Assembly: GCA_963779515.1 (NCBI GenBank)
Contig: CAVZYN010000017.1
Coordinates: 310,001 to 374,000, forward strand
From: CAVZYN01 sp963779515
GTDB taxonomy: Bacteria; Pseudomonadota; Alphaproteobacteria; Rhizobiales; Hyphomicrobiaceae
Length of the DNA: 64,000 nt
Reading direction: 5' to 3'
The position numbers and the translations under genes are program-made. The notes below the pieces were generated by a model. That model saw only the letters and a program-made list of their open reading frames with translations, was not told the origin of the DNA and did not search any database. Positions 56,778 to 64,000 of the stretch are shown here, piece by piece. Each line of letters opens with the position of its first letter. Position 1 is the first letter of the stretch.

Positions 56778-57977
56778 TTAGGCTTGGCGGCTCAGCACGC
56801 GCCACGACTTCAAGCGCGCGACTGCTTCGGTCATGTCGGCGGTGGACCGCGCGTACGAGATGCGAATGAAGCGGTTGCCGCGCGCGGTGTCGAAATCGAT
56901 GCCGGGCGTGGCAGCAATGGCGATTTCATCCAGCATTTGCTTCGAGAACGCGAGGCTGTCGTTGGTGTAGGCGCCGACATCGACGTAGAGATAAAAGGCC
57001 CCGTCAGCGGGCACGATTTTGTCGAGTCCAATTTTGGGGAGCGCATCGAGAAGGAGGGAGCGGTTGGCCATATAGGAACGCTTGTTGGCTTGCAATTCGT
57101 CGTGAGCATCGAATGCGCCAATGGCGGCGATCTGGGAAACTGTGGGTGGTGAGATGTAGAGATTTTGTGCGAGGCGCTCGATCGGGCGGACCAGCCGCTC
57201 AGGCACGATCATCCAGCCGATGCGCCAGCCAGTCATGGAAAAGTATTTCGAGAAACTGTTGATCACGACAACATCGTCCGAATAGCGGAGCGCGGTGTCT
57301 TCGGGCATGCCGTAGGTCAGGCCGTGATAGATTTCGTCGGAGATGAACCAGAGGTTCCGGCTTCGGCACACATCGATGATTGCCCTCAGGCGCGCGGGCT
57401 CCAGCATCGTTCCTGTCGGGTTGGCGGGGCTCGCGAGCAGTAGTCCTTGGACGTCAGCGGCGATGGCATCGATCTGTTCGGGTGCCGGCATCCAGCGATT
57501 TTGCGGGCCGGTTTCGACGATCTTCGTGTGCTGGCCAAGGGCGGAGAGGATGTTGCGATAGCACGGGTAGCCGGGCGAAGGGAGAGCCACCGTCGCGCCG
57601 ACATCAAAAAGCGCGAGGAATGTCAAGACGAAAGCGGCGGACGATCCGCTGGTGACGACGACGCGTTCGGGGGATAGATCGAGACCATACCAATCCTTGT
57701 AGAGAGACGCAATTTTTTGGCGCAGTTCGGGCAGACCGAGCGCGAGCGTGTAGCCGAGAGCATTGCTGTCGATCGCGCGTTTGACGGCGTCGCGCGCAGT
57801 GACAGGTGCGGAGGTCGATGGTTGGCCGACCTCCATGTGAATGACGCGGGCGCCGGTTGCCTCTTTGGCTGCTGCGGCGGTCATGACATCCATGACGATG
57901 AAGCTGTCGATGGCCGCGCGGGCAGCTGCGGCGCGCGGCCGGCCGATATTGCCGCCGGATGCTGTTTTCGCTGTCAT
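56778..57977 (-). CDS. class I/II pyridoxal phosphate-dependent aminotransferase
   Basis: 399-aa fold-type I aminotransferase of the aspartate/alanine aminotransferase group. Visible: VIHMEVGQPSTSAP, LGYTLALGLPELRQKIA, SGSSAAFVLTFLALFD, LASPANPTGTML (substrate/PLP contact), FISDEIYHGLTYG (PLP-pyridine Asp) and the Schiff-base Lys in INSFSKYFSMTGWRIGW. The Arg that binds the substrate carboxylate is in NRFIRISYARS. The specific amino donor is unknown; many alphaproteobacteria carry several such paralogues. It is single on its strand and convergent with rne. Confidence 0.9.
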   Translation of the reverse strand: MTAKTASGGNIGRPRAAAARAAIDSFIVMDVMTAAAAKEATGARVIHMEVGQPSTSAPVTARDAVKRAIDSNALGYTLALGLPELRQKIASLYKDWYGLDLSPERVVVTSGSSAAFVLTFLALFDVGATVALPSPGYPCYRNILSALGQHTKIVETGPQNRWMPAPEQIDAIAADVQGLLLASPANPTGTMLEPARLRAIIDVCRSRNLWFISDEIYHGLTYGMPEDTALRYSDDVVVINSFSKYFSMTGWRIGWMIVPERLVRPIERLAQNLYISPPTVSQIAAIGAFDAHDELQANKRSYMANRSLLLDALPKIGLDKIVPADGAFYLYVDVGAYTNDSLAFSKQMLDEIAIAATPGIDFDTARGNRFIRISYARSTADMTEAVARLKSWRVLSRQA

Positions 57978-58084
57978 GCCACCTGCTTTCGGTCAGTGCC
58001 TCTGCCGATGCAGAAAACGTGCGCCGCCGCGATTTGGCAACGGTAAACTTGGCATGGTTGGAGTGGTTGGATGGCGTGTGCTGT

Positions 58085-58245
58085 GATTAGAGCACATTCC
58101 GGTTTCGTAGGATCGGAATGCGCTCCAGGTTCTTTTGTTTGTCGCATTTTCTGCGACGAACCGGAGTCCACTTCGCCGGAAAATGCTCAAGGTTCGCTAT
58201 TTGCCGTATCTCGCCTCGAAAAACGGTTCCCACCTTTCCGGAAGC
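58085..58245. repeat. composite Hyphomicrobiales-type repeat upstream of lysK
   Basis: Three adjoining elements. First, an imperfect palindrome GAGCACATTCCGG...CGGAATGCGCTC (58089-58126). Second, a segment with TGTCGCATTTTCTGCGACGA and CCGGAGTCCACTTCGCCGG then AAAATGCT. Third, CGAAAAACGGTTCCCAC and CTTTCCGGAAGC, which matches the repeat at 8425-8476. Such mosaics are widespread between genes in Bradyrhizobium relatives. It occupies the lysK upstream region. Confidence 0.75.
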
Positions 58246-58298
58246 CCATTAGGGTGCGCAACCTTCGGACAAGCACTTCGATTCACCTGAGAGCCGCA

Positions 58299-59915
58299 AT
58301 GCAATCTCTTGATCCCCACCTCAACGCTGCCGTCGCGGATGCCCGCGCGTGGCCGTTCGAGGAGGCGCGCCGTTTGCTGCAGCGGCTCGAGCGGATGCCC
58401 GGGGGCAAAGACAAGACCGTGATTTTCGAGACCGGGTATGGGCCATCCGGGTTGCCGCACATCGGCACGTTCGGCGAAGTCGCGCGCACCAGCATGGTGC
58501 GGCATGCGTTCGAGATTTTGACCGAGGGAAAGCGCAAGACGCGGCTCGTCTGTTTCTCGGACGACTTGGACGGCTTTCGGAAAGTGCCGGACAATGTGCC
58601 GAACAAAGAGATGCTGGCGGCGTTCATCGATACACCGCTGACCAGTGTGCCGGACCCCTTCACGAACGAGTATCCAAGCTTTGCGCATCACAATAATGCG
58701 CGGTTGCGGAAGTTCCTCGATCAGTTCGGGTTCGAGTATGAGTTCTTCTCCGCAACCGAAGTCTACAAGTCGGGCGCGATGGACGCGACGCTGTTGAGGA
58801 TGCTCGAAGCGTACGATCAGGTGATGGACATTATTCTGCCGACGCTCGGGGCGGAGCGGCAGGCGACCTACTCGCCGTTTCTGCCGATCTCGCCGAAGAC
58901 GGGAAAGGTGCTCTATGTGCCGATGGTCGCGCGCGATGCCAAGGCGGGAACGATCGTCTACGTTGATCCGGAGACCAATCAGAAGGTTGAAACGCTTGTG
59001 ACCGGGGGACGGGTGAAGTGCCAGTGGAAGGCCGATTGGGCGCTCCGGTGGACGGCACTCGGTGTCGACTACGAAATGGCCGGCAAGGATCTGATCGACA
59101 GCGTGACGTTGTCGTCAAAGATCTGCAAGGCCCTCGGCGGGGTGCCGCCCGAAGGTTTCAACTATGAGCTGTTTCTCGATGACAAGGGACAGAAGATTTC
59201 GAAGTCGAAGGGCAATGGCCTGACGATCGAGGAGTGGCTGACGTATGCGTCGCCTGAGAGCCTGTCGCTGTTCATGTATCAAAAGCCAAAGAGCGCCAAG
59301 AAACTCTTCTTCGATGTGATCCCGCGCGCTTTGGACGACTATCTGCAGTTCATCGCGGCGTATCCATCGCAGGGTCCGAAAGAGAAGCTCGACAATCCAG
59401 CGTGGCATATTCATGGGGGTACGCCGCCGACCGCGGAGTTGCCGATTACGTTCGCGCTGCTTCTCAACCTGGTGGCAGCGTCAAATACAGATGACAAAGC
59501 GGTGCTGTGGGGCTTTATCAAGCGGCACGCGCCGGGGGCGTCGCCTGAAGAATTGCCGCTGCTCGATCAACTCGCTGGCTATGCCGTGAAGTACTACGAT
59601 GCGTTCGTGAAGCCGACAAAGGTGTTCCGCGCGCCGACCGATCAAGAACGTATCGCGCTTACAGCACTTGATGCCGCTCTGGCGAATGCCAAGCGCGGCG
59701 CGACGGCGGAAGAGCTGCAGACGCTGGTGTTCGAGACCGGCAAGGCGAACGGCTATCCGAAAGAAAATTTGCGACAGTGGTTCCAAGCGATCTATGAGGT
59801 GCTGCTCGGTCATACGCAGGGCCCGCGCTTTGGGTCGTTCATCGAGCTCTACGGTGTGCCGGAGACAAGAGCGCTGATCGCGAAGGGGTTGGCGGGGCAG
59901 CTATTGAAGGCTTGA
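58299..59915 (+). CDS. lysK: lysyl-tRNA synthetase, class I
   Basis: 538-aa archaeal-type class I LysRS, attaching lysine to tRNA-Lys. It is unrelated to the class II LysS of most bacteria but normal in many alphaproteobacteria. HIGH-type motif: TGYGPSGLPHIGTFGE. KMSKS-type motif: DKGQKISKSKGNGLTIEEW. Between them FSDDLDGFRKVPDNVPN and GRVKCQWKADWALRWTALGVDYEMAGKDLIDSV are diagnostic. The ATG at 58299 is the first plausible start after the repeat block; the longer frame would translate the repeat. No second LysRS gene is present in the window. Confidence 0.95.
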   Translation: MQSLDPHLNAAVADARAWPFEEARRLLQRLERMPGGKDKTVIFETGYGPSGLPHIGTFGEVARTSMVRHAFEILTEGKRKTRLVCFSDDLDGFRKVPDNVPNKEMLAAFIDTPLTSVPDPFTNEYPSFAHHNNARLRKFLDQFGFEYEFFSATEVYKSGAMDATLLRMLEAYDQVMDIILPTLGAERQATYSPFLPISPKTGKVLYVPMVARDAKAGTIVYVDPETNQKVETLVTGGRVKCQWKADWALRWTALGVDYEMAGKDLIDSVTLSSKICKALGGVPPEGFNYELFLDDKGQKISKSKGNGLTIEEWLTYASPESLSLFMYQKPKSAKKLFFDVIPRALDDYLQFIAAYPSQGPKEKLDNPAWHIHGGTPPTAELPITFALLLNLVAASNTDDKAVLWGFIKRHAPGASPEELPLLDQLAGYAVKYYDAFVKPTKVFRAPTDQERIALTALDAALANAKRGATAEELQTLVFETGKANGYPKENLRQWFQAIYEVLLGHTQGPRFGSFIELYGVPETRALIAKGLAGQLLKA

Positions 59916-59948
59916 TTGAAGGCATGATGAAAAGTTCCGTTCGGAGGC

Positions 59949-60140
59949 CTAGCGGTTCCGGCGGCGGTCAAAGGCGCGCGCGATCGAGACAACGCCGAAT
60001 GTGATGAGCCCCAACATCGCTGAAACGGCGAGAAGGAACAGCACGATTGGCACGAAGTTGTAGAGGAAGAAGAGCCCCAGGAACGCTGCGGAGGCCATGA
60101 ACCAGAGTTTGATGATGCTCACGGGCTGCAATCCTTTCAC
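59949..60140 (-). CDS. small two-helix membrane protein
   Basis: 63-aa protein starting at GTG with AAGGAGAGC seven bases upstream. Two hydrophobic stretches, about residues 10-30 (LWFMASAAFLGLFFLYNFVPIV) and 33-52 (LFLLAVSAMLGLITFGVVSI), followed by a basic ARAFDRRRNR end, indicate a hairpin in the inner membrane with both ends cytosolic. No family recognised. Confidence 0.6.
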   Translation of the reverse strand: MKGLQPVSIIKLWFMASAAFLGLFFLYNFVPIVLFLLAVSAMLGLITFGVVSIARAFDRRRNR

Positions 60141-60219
60141 GTCGCTCTCCTTTCACGTCGCTCCGGTCATTCGATCGCCAAGGCAGATGCGCGTCTGCCG
60201 TTACGGGACATTCCTCGTC

Positions 60220-60654
60220 ATGGACCAATCTCCACGTATTCCATCGCCGCTTGTCTGGCTCGGCGCAATGGTCATTGCGCCGCTTTCGATCTTTGTGATC
60301 GGGCCAATGTTGGGTCTGATCGTGCGGCCGTTCGCGCTCTATGCTTTGACAAGTTATGCGGGTTGCCTGCTTGGCTTCATGGGAGCAATCCATTGGGGCA
60401 TGGCGATCATGGGGCGGAAGGGTGCCGATGGATATGCGATTGGCATTTTGGCGCTGATGACCGGGTGGTGGGCGCTGATGGTGCGGCCAAGTTATGGGCT
60501 GCTCATTCTGATGGCGGGGTTTGCCGCGCTGTTTCTCTATGATCGATGGGCCTCGTTCGAGGCGAAGGCGCCAGCGTGGTATGCGGTGTGGCGGTTGGCG
60601 CTGACCATTGCCGTGATTGCGCCACTGGCATGGACGTGGCTGCAGCTGCCGTGA
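60220..60654 (+). CDS. DUF3429 family membrane protein
   Basis: 144-aa inner-membrane protein with about five transmembrane helices. It matches the DUF3429 pattern: PLVWLGAMVIAPLSIFVIGP, ALYALTSYAGCLLGFMGAIHWGMAI (the HWG is characteristic), GILALMTGWWALMV and a final WYAVWRLALTIAVIAPLAWTW. The homologue lineage is linked to mitochondrial and cytochrome-related membrane proteins of unknown function. The ATG at 60220 starts the conserved part; the upstream frame overlaps the divergent small gene. Confidence 0.8.
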   Translation: MDQSPRIPSPLVWLGAMVIAPLSIFVIGPMLGLIVRPFALYALTSYAGCLLGFMGAIHWGMAIMGRKGADGYAIGILALMTGWWALMVRPSYGLLILMAGFAALFLYDRWASFEAKAPAWYAVWRLALTIAVIAPLAWTWLQLP

Positions 60655-60663
60655 CAGCTGCGA

Positions 60664-60951
60664 TCATGGCTGGGATCGGCGATAGGCGATCGCCGCTACA
60701 GCGGTGCCGACCACGCCTTGCGCGATGAACAGGCCAGCGGCCGCGCGGCCCACTTGCGGAAAACCGCCGATGCCGAGGCGCGTTGCGAACCAGACGAGCA
60801 CCATGCCGGCGAGGGCGGCGGCGAATCCCGCAATCGGCAGCTTTTGCCATTGGTCGGCTTTGCCGCCCATGATCCAGGCGACGGCGAGCACAGCAGGATT
60901 GAAAAGTGCTGCGAGCGCAAACCAAATTGGGTCAAAGAAAATAAGTGGCAT
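60664..60951 (-). CDS. small conserved membrane protein
   Basis: 95-aa protein with three hydrophobic segments: WFALAALFNPAVLAVAWIMG (about residues 10-29), LPIAGFAAALAGMVLVWFATRLG (38-60) and AAAGLFIAQGVVGTAVAAIAY (70-90). A short GKADQWQK loop lies in between. No known family. It starts 7 nt downstream of the chorismate mutase stop, so it is cotranscribed with that gene. Confidence 0.62.
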   Translation of the reverse strand: MPLIFFDPIWFALAALFNPAVLAVAWIMGGKADQWQKLPIAGFAAALAGMVLVWFATRLGIGGFPQVGRAAAGLFIAQGVVGTAVAAIAYRRSQP

Positions 60952-60958
60952 TGGCGCG

Positions 60959-61273
60959 TTAGGTCTTTTCGATCTGGTCGCGCAGTTTTTCCTCTTCGTA
61001 TTGGATGAACCAGCCGATCATCTGCCGCCAGAGGGCTTCGCAGAGATCGGGGGGGACGCCACGCGCCTTTGCTTGCGCGCGGACGCGGTCAATGACCTGC
61101 TGATTGCGCCAGGGCACGTTGGCTTCCTGTTTCAGGGTCAGCTTGATCTGCCAGGCGCGTTCGACGTAGCCCATGCGCTCGCCGATCAGGTCGACCAGAG
61201 CCTGGTCGACGCGGTCGATTTCAGCTCGGACTTCAGTCATGTCTTTGCAATCGTCGGGGGAGCGCGGGGGCAT
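60959..61273 (-). CDS. chorismate mutase, AroQ type
   Basis: 104-aa single-domain type II chorismate mutase converting chorismate to prephenate for Phe/Tyr synthesis. The helical signature EVRAEIDRVDQALVDLIGERMGYVERAWQIK (catalytic Arg near the start, Lys at the end of helix 1) and the final QMIGWFIQYEEEKLRDQ are typical. The annotated ATG at 61273 adds 11 residues before MTEVRAEID; an ATG at 61240 is possible. No other aromatic amino acid genes are adjacent. Confidence 0.9.
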   Translation of the reverse strand: MPPRSPDDCKDMTEVRAEIDRVDQALVDLIGERMGYVERAWQIKLTLKQEANVPWRNQQVIDRVRAQAKARGVPPDLCEALWRQMIGWFIQYEEEKLRDQIEKT

Positions 61274-61362
61274 TGCTGGTCCGTGGGTTGGGTTACGCGT
61301 GGGTCGAGATCGGTGCTCGAAGCTCGCTGTCAGTGGCCACGCTACCCCAACCTACAGATTTC

Positions 61363-62151
61363 TCAATACGTCTTTGCTTTCTCGGCGGCGGCTTGGCCGC
61401 GGGTTTCGCGGATGGCGGCTTGTGCGGCCATGGCGAGCAGACGGACGTCATTGATCAGGGTGCAGAACTGGTAGCCTTCGGCGTAGCGCTTGGCGGCGGT
61501 CTTGGGGCCGTCGGTGTGGACGCCGGCGATCATGCCCTTGGCGCGCGTCGTCTTGGCGATGGTTTGCATGGCCTCGAGTACTTCGGGGTCGGATGGATCG
61601 AGTGTCGGAGGTTTACCCAAGCTGAGCGAGAGATCCGATGGGCCGACGTAGACGCCATCGAGGCCTTTCACGGCTAGAATGTCGGGGAGGTTTTTTACGG
61701 CTTCGCGGGTTTCGATCATGGCGATGAGCAGGATCTCATCGTTGGCGTTCTGGATGTAGTCGGGCCCGGCGTATTGCGCGGCGCGGAAGGGTCCGGCGCT
61801 GCGCGCGCCGATTGGCGGGTAGCGGCCAGAGGTGACGAAGGCTTGGGCTTCGGCTTTGGTGTTGATCATCGGGCAGATGATGCCGTAGGCGCCAGCGTCA
61901 AGGACGCGCATGATCGATGCTGGGTCGTTCCAGGGGACGCGAACCATCGGCGTCACGTTGCTTTGGCAGACGGCTTGCAGCAGCGGCACGACATCGCTGA
62001 AGTTGACCGCACCGTGTTGCATGTCGAGGGTGACGCTGTCCCAGCCTTGGGCGGCATAGGCTTCTGTCGAGAATGGGCTTGGGATTGCGACCCAACCATT
62101 GATGGCTTTGGTGCCGGCGGCGAGCGATTTTTTCAGTTCGTTCTTGCGCAT
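61363..62151 (-). CDS. HpcH/HpaI family aldolase
   Basis: 262-aa metal-dependent class II aldolase of the 2-keto-3-deoxy or 4-hydroxy-2-oxo-heptanedioate family. DSVTLDMQHGAVNF carries the catalytic His/metal-associated residues, VRVPWNDPASIMRVLDAGAYGIICPMINT the phosphate-like loop and Glu ligand region, and GLDGVYVGPSDLSLSLG the Asp ligand. Such enzymes cleave 2-keto acids to pyruvate plus an aldehyde. It lies last in a series with a hydroxyacid dehydrogenase and an RraA-type aldolase, so a sugar-acid or aromatic-derived keto acid route is likely. Confidence 0.9.
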   Translation of the reverse strand: MRKNELKKSLAAGTKAINGWVAIPSPFSTEAYAAQGWDSVTLDMQHGAVNFSDVVPLLQAVCQSNVTPMVRVPWNDPASIMRVLDAGAYGIICPMINTKAEAQAFVTSGRYPPIGARSAGPFRAAQYAGPDYIQNANDEILLIAMIETREAVKNLPDILAVKGLDGVYVGPSDLSLSLGKPPTLDPSDPEVLEAMQTIAKTTRAKGMIAGVHTDGPKTAAKRYAEGYQFCTLINDVRLLAMAAQAAIRETRGQAAAEKAKTY

Positions 62152-62177
62152 GGTGTCCTCTTTCGTTTTTGCGGCGG

Positions 62178-63170
62178 TCAGCGCTTCAGCACTTCCGGGT
62201 TGAAGATGTGGCTCTCGGGCAGTTTGCCGTCGACGAAATCAAGTACGTTCTGGGCAACCGTCGTCGACATGCGCATGACGCCCTCGGCGGTGGTGGCCGC
62301 TGAGTGGGGTGTGAGGATCACGCGATCGCAGGTGAGCAGCGGGTCGTCGGCGCGCGGCGGTTCGGTCACCTGGACATCGAGGCCGGCGCCCATGATGCGG
62401 CGGCTCGTCAATGCGTCAAGCAACGCCTTTTCATCGACAATGCCGCCGCGTGCGCAGTTGATGAGGTAGGCGGTGGGTTTCATGAGAGCGATTTCCTTGG
62501 CGCCGAACATGTTGCGCGTATCGCTCTGCAACGGGCAGTGAATGGTGACGAAATCGGCGCGCGGCAAGGCCGAACGGAAATCGGAGACCGGCTCGCAGCC
62601 CATGGCTTTTATTTCGGCGGGCTTGAGTGCCGGGTCGACGCCCATGCAGACGAGACCGAGGGCTTGAGCGGTCTTGGCGAGGCGGCTGCCGATGCGGCCG
62701 AGGCCGATGATGAGCAATTTTTTGCCGGCAACATCCATGGCTTCGAGCTTCATCTTGCGCATGTAGTCGCCGGTGCGGACGGCGCGGTCGAAGTCCGGCA
62801 TGCGCTTGGCGAGCGCGAAGATCATGAGGATGGTGTGTTCGACGACGCTTGGAGCGTTGGCGAGGCCGACGGTCGCGACGATGACATCGTGTTCGGTCGC
62901 TGCGGCGATATCGATGTTGTCGACGCCGACGCCGTGACGCGAGATCAGCTTCAGCTTCGGGGCGGCGGCAATGACGCCGCGATCGATCTTGGACATGCGC
63001 ACGACGATGGCCTCGACATCGCCGAGATACTTCTTGAAGGTTTCCGGCTCGCCATTCTCAGGCACAATGATTTCGAGATCGGGCCGGCTGTGCAGGATTT
63101 TCATGCCCTCCGGATGGATCGGCACGATGCACAGAACCTTGCGCTTGTTGGACGGCTTGGGCGGGTTCAT
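62178..63170 (-). CDS. D-isomer-specific 2-hydroxyacid dehydrogenase family protein
   Basis: 330-aa NAD-dependent dehydrogenase of the SerA/GhrB type. GVGVDNIDIAAATEHDVIVATVG, the nucleotide loop LLIIGLGRIGSRLAKTAQALG, the catalytic Arg in LINCARGGIVDEKALLDAL, Glu in DVQVTEPP and His in LTPHSAATTAEGV are all in place. The substrate is not evident; it is distinct from the slcC-type enzyme in this window. Start and stop abut the RraA gene (stop/start share position 63170), showing one operon. Confidence 0.9.
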   Translation of the reverse strand: MNPPKPSNKRKVLCIVPIHPEGMKILHSRPDLEIIVPENGEPETFKKYLGDVEAIVVRMSKIDRGVIAAAPKLKLISRHGVGVDNIDIAAATEHDVIVATVGLANAPSVVEHTILMIFALAKRMPDFDRAVRTGDYMRKMKLEAMDVAGKKLLIIGLGRIGSRLAKTAQALGLVCMGVDPALKPAEIKAMGCEPVSDFRSALPRADFVTIHCPLQSDTRNMFGAKEIALMKPTAYLINCARGGIVDEKALLDALTSRRIMGAGLDVQVTEPPRADDPLLTCDRVILTPHSAATTAEGVMRMSTTVAQNVLDFVDGKLPESHIFNPEVLKR

Positions 63171-63871
63171 CAGTGGATTTCGTCCATTTTTTGCAGCGCG
63201 TCCTTCAACTTCGCGATGGTGAAGCCGGGCTTGCGCGCCAGGTCGAGAATGACAGCTTCCTTGCGGGTCAGAAGGTCACAGGCGGCCGGGATTTTTGCGG
63301 CGGCAGTGGCGGGAATGACAACTGCGCCGTGTCGATCGGCGTGGATCAGATCGCCGGAGCGCACCAGCATGCCGGCGACGCGAATCTCCTTGCCGAAGTT
63401 GTCAAGATGGACGTGGGCGTGGCTCGGGGCGATGGAGCCGGCGAGGACGCCGAGGCCCGGCGCCCATTGTGGGATGTCGCGGATGCAGCCATCAGTGACG
63501 ACCCCGACGCAGCCGAGCGCCTTGTGGACCGTGCTTTGGACTTCGCCCCAAAAGGCGCCGAAGCCAATGTCGGCGCCGTCCAAGTCCTGCAGGACCGCGA
63601 TCGCGGGGGCGGGGCCACCGCTGGCAATGTACTCGTAGTAGCCGACGCGCTGGGCGCGGGCGTCCTTGCCAACCAGCTCGGAGGCGTGCGTCGCACGTAT
63701 GGTGGCGGTGCGGGCATAGCCGACCATGGGTGGCAGGTCGGGGAACGGACAGACAAGGGGCTTCACCGTGAAGCCCGTCAAGCGCCGGTCAGGGGCGACG
63801 ATTTCCAGGGCGTTGCAGATTGTCGGGGTGTCGAAGCTCTTGAGCTGTTCGAGGAGGGATGCGTCGATCAT
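63170..63871 (-). CDS. RraA-like family protein (putative 4-hydroxy-4-methyl-2-oxoglutarate / CHA aldolase type)
   Basis: 233-aa RraA-fold protein. The group includes 4-hydroxy-4-methyl-2-oxoglutarate and 4-carboxy-4-hydroxy-2-oxoadipate aldolases as well as the RNase E inhibitor RraA. DTPTICNALEIV starts the fold. The catalytic region is LGCVGVVTDGCIRDIPQW (Arg and Asp typical of active aldolases), followed by the HVHLDNFGKEIRVAGMLVRSGDLIHADRHGAVVIP segment with Asp-metal contacts. Presence beside another aldolase and a hydroxyacid dehydrogenase supports carbon catabolism rather than RNA regulation. Confidence 0.88.
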   Translation of the reverse strand: MIDASLLEQLKSFDTPTICNALEIVAPDRRLTGFTVKPLVCPFPDLPPMVGYARTATIRATHASELVGKDARAQRVGYYEYIASGGPAPAIAVLQDLDGADIGFGAFWGEVQSTVHKALGCVGVVTDGCIRDIPQWAPGLGVLAGSIAPSHAHVHLDNFGKEIRVAGMLVRSGDLIHADRHGAVVIPATAAAKIPAACDLLTRKEAVILDLARKPGFTIAKLKDALQKMDEIH

Positions 63872-63879
63872 TGCGGGGC

Positions 63880-64000
63880 CTATGCCTTGATGTCTGGAAT
63901 GTTGCCGGCGCCGAGGCCAAGGCCCTTTGCCGCGGTGACGATTGCTGTCCAGGTATCGGCTGGAAGCGGCACACCATTCTTTTCGCGCTCGATGCGCATG
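63880..64000 (-). CDS. C-terminal end of an unidentified protein, partial
   Basis: On the minus strand the frame entering from the window edge reads RIEREKNGVPLPADTWTA then IVTAAKGLGLGAGNIPDIKA and stops with TAG at 63882-63880. ERExNGVPLP near the C-terminus recalls Ldh2-family oxidoreductases, where such a segment closes the last domain, but the fragment is too short to be sure. It ends 8 nt before the RraA-like gene, so it is the upstream member of that operon. Confidence 0.55.
   Translation of the reverse strand, partial: MRIEREKNGVPLPADTWTAIVTAAKGLGLGAGNIPDIKA

Noticed and set aside
58071..58298. N-terminal extension of lysyl-tRNA synthetase from 58071
   Set aside because: The added 76 codons run through a composite intergenic repeat; class I LysRS begins at about the ATG at 58299.
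1..64000. tRNA or rRNA genes, IS elements, prophage or integrase genes
   Set aside because: Looked for T-loop patterns (GGTTCGAATC type), rRNA words and transposase motifs; nothing convincing was found.

Overview
The window looks like chromosomal DNA of an alphaproteobacterium, most likely order Hyphomicrobiales (Rhizobiales). The reasons are high-GC coding DNA, an archaeal-type class I lysyl-tRNA synthetase, alphaproteobacterial forms of dnaX, prfB, rne, dut and coaBC, and composite intergenic repeats of the kind common in Bradyrhizobium-like genomes. Genus cannot be fixed from the sequence. No tRNA, rRNA, insertion sequence, prophage or CRISPR array was seen.

Layout. 1-5.5 kb: the end of rplS (fused to a helix-hairpin-helix-like domain), a methyltransferase, a solitary sdhB, a glyoxalase-fold protein, two tiny lysine-rich histone-H1-like genes and a GNAT acetyltransferase. 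5.7-11.6 kb: zapE (reading frame broken twice near the 5' end), a secreted protein of unknown function, ybaB-dnaX with the SRP RNA gene (ffs) upstream, and nudC. 11.6-17.8 kb: a Baeyer-Villiger-type monooxygenase, a Gfo/Idh oxidoreductase, a SnoaL-like protein, a HAD phosphatase coupled to a MoeB/ThiF-like enzyme, and an ARPP-1-type secreted protein. 18-21.2 kb: a lower-GC Abi-alpha (DUF4393) gene, dut-coaBC and a small secreted protein.

21.5-35.5 kb is the most distinctive region: eight genes on one strand. They encode a PilZ-membrane fusion protein (Alg44-like), a mannuronan-synthase-like glycosyltransferase (Alg8-like), an AlgD-like GDP-mannose dehydrogenase, three RTX calcium-binding proteins with a shared C-terminal module, a type I secretion ATPase and membrane-fusion protein, and a PL14-like polysaccharide lyase. 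The likely picture is a c-di-GMP-gated alginate-like polymer with co-secreted calcium-binding matrix proteins. The rest of the classical alginate machinery is absent here, and the secretion ATPase has unusual residues in three ATPase motifs.

35.5-42 kb: a probable 3-sulfolactate catabolic cluster (suyA-suyB-slcC-comC), a divergent GntR/UTRA regulator with a palindromic operator candidate, and two TctC-type binding proteins. 42-47.6 kb: a hydrolase, DUF1993, an SDR, a degenerate phosphotransferase with DUF6285, and a PhoU-like/Pit phosphate transport pair. 47.6-57 kb: prfB with its programmed +1 frameshift, mrcA, an N-acetylmuramoyl-L-alanine amidase with a substituted zinc ligand, and rne, whose conserved tail lies out of frame. 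57-64 kb: an aminotransferase, lysK, small membrane proteins, a chorismate mutase and an HpcH/HpaI-hydroxyacid dehydrogenase-RraA gene set running off the end.

A short palindromic element (8-bp GC stems around a 14-nt spacer) occurs five times, always on the 3' side of plus-strand genes.
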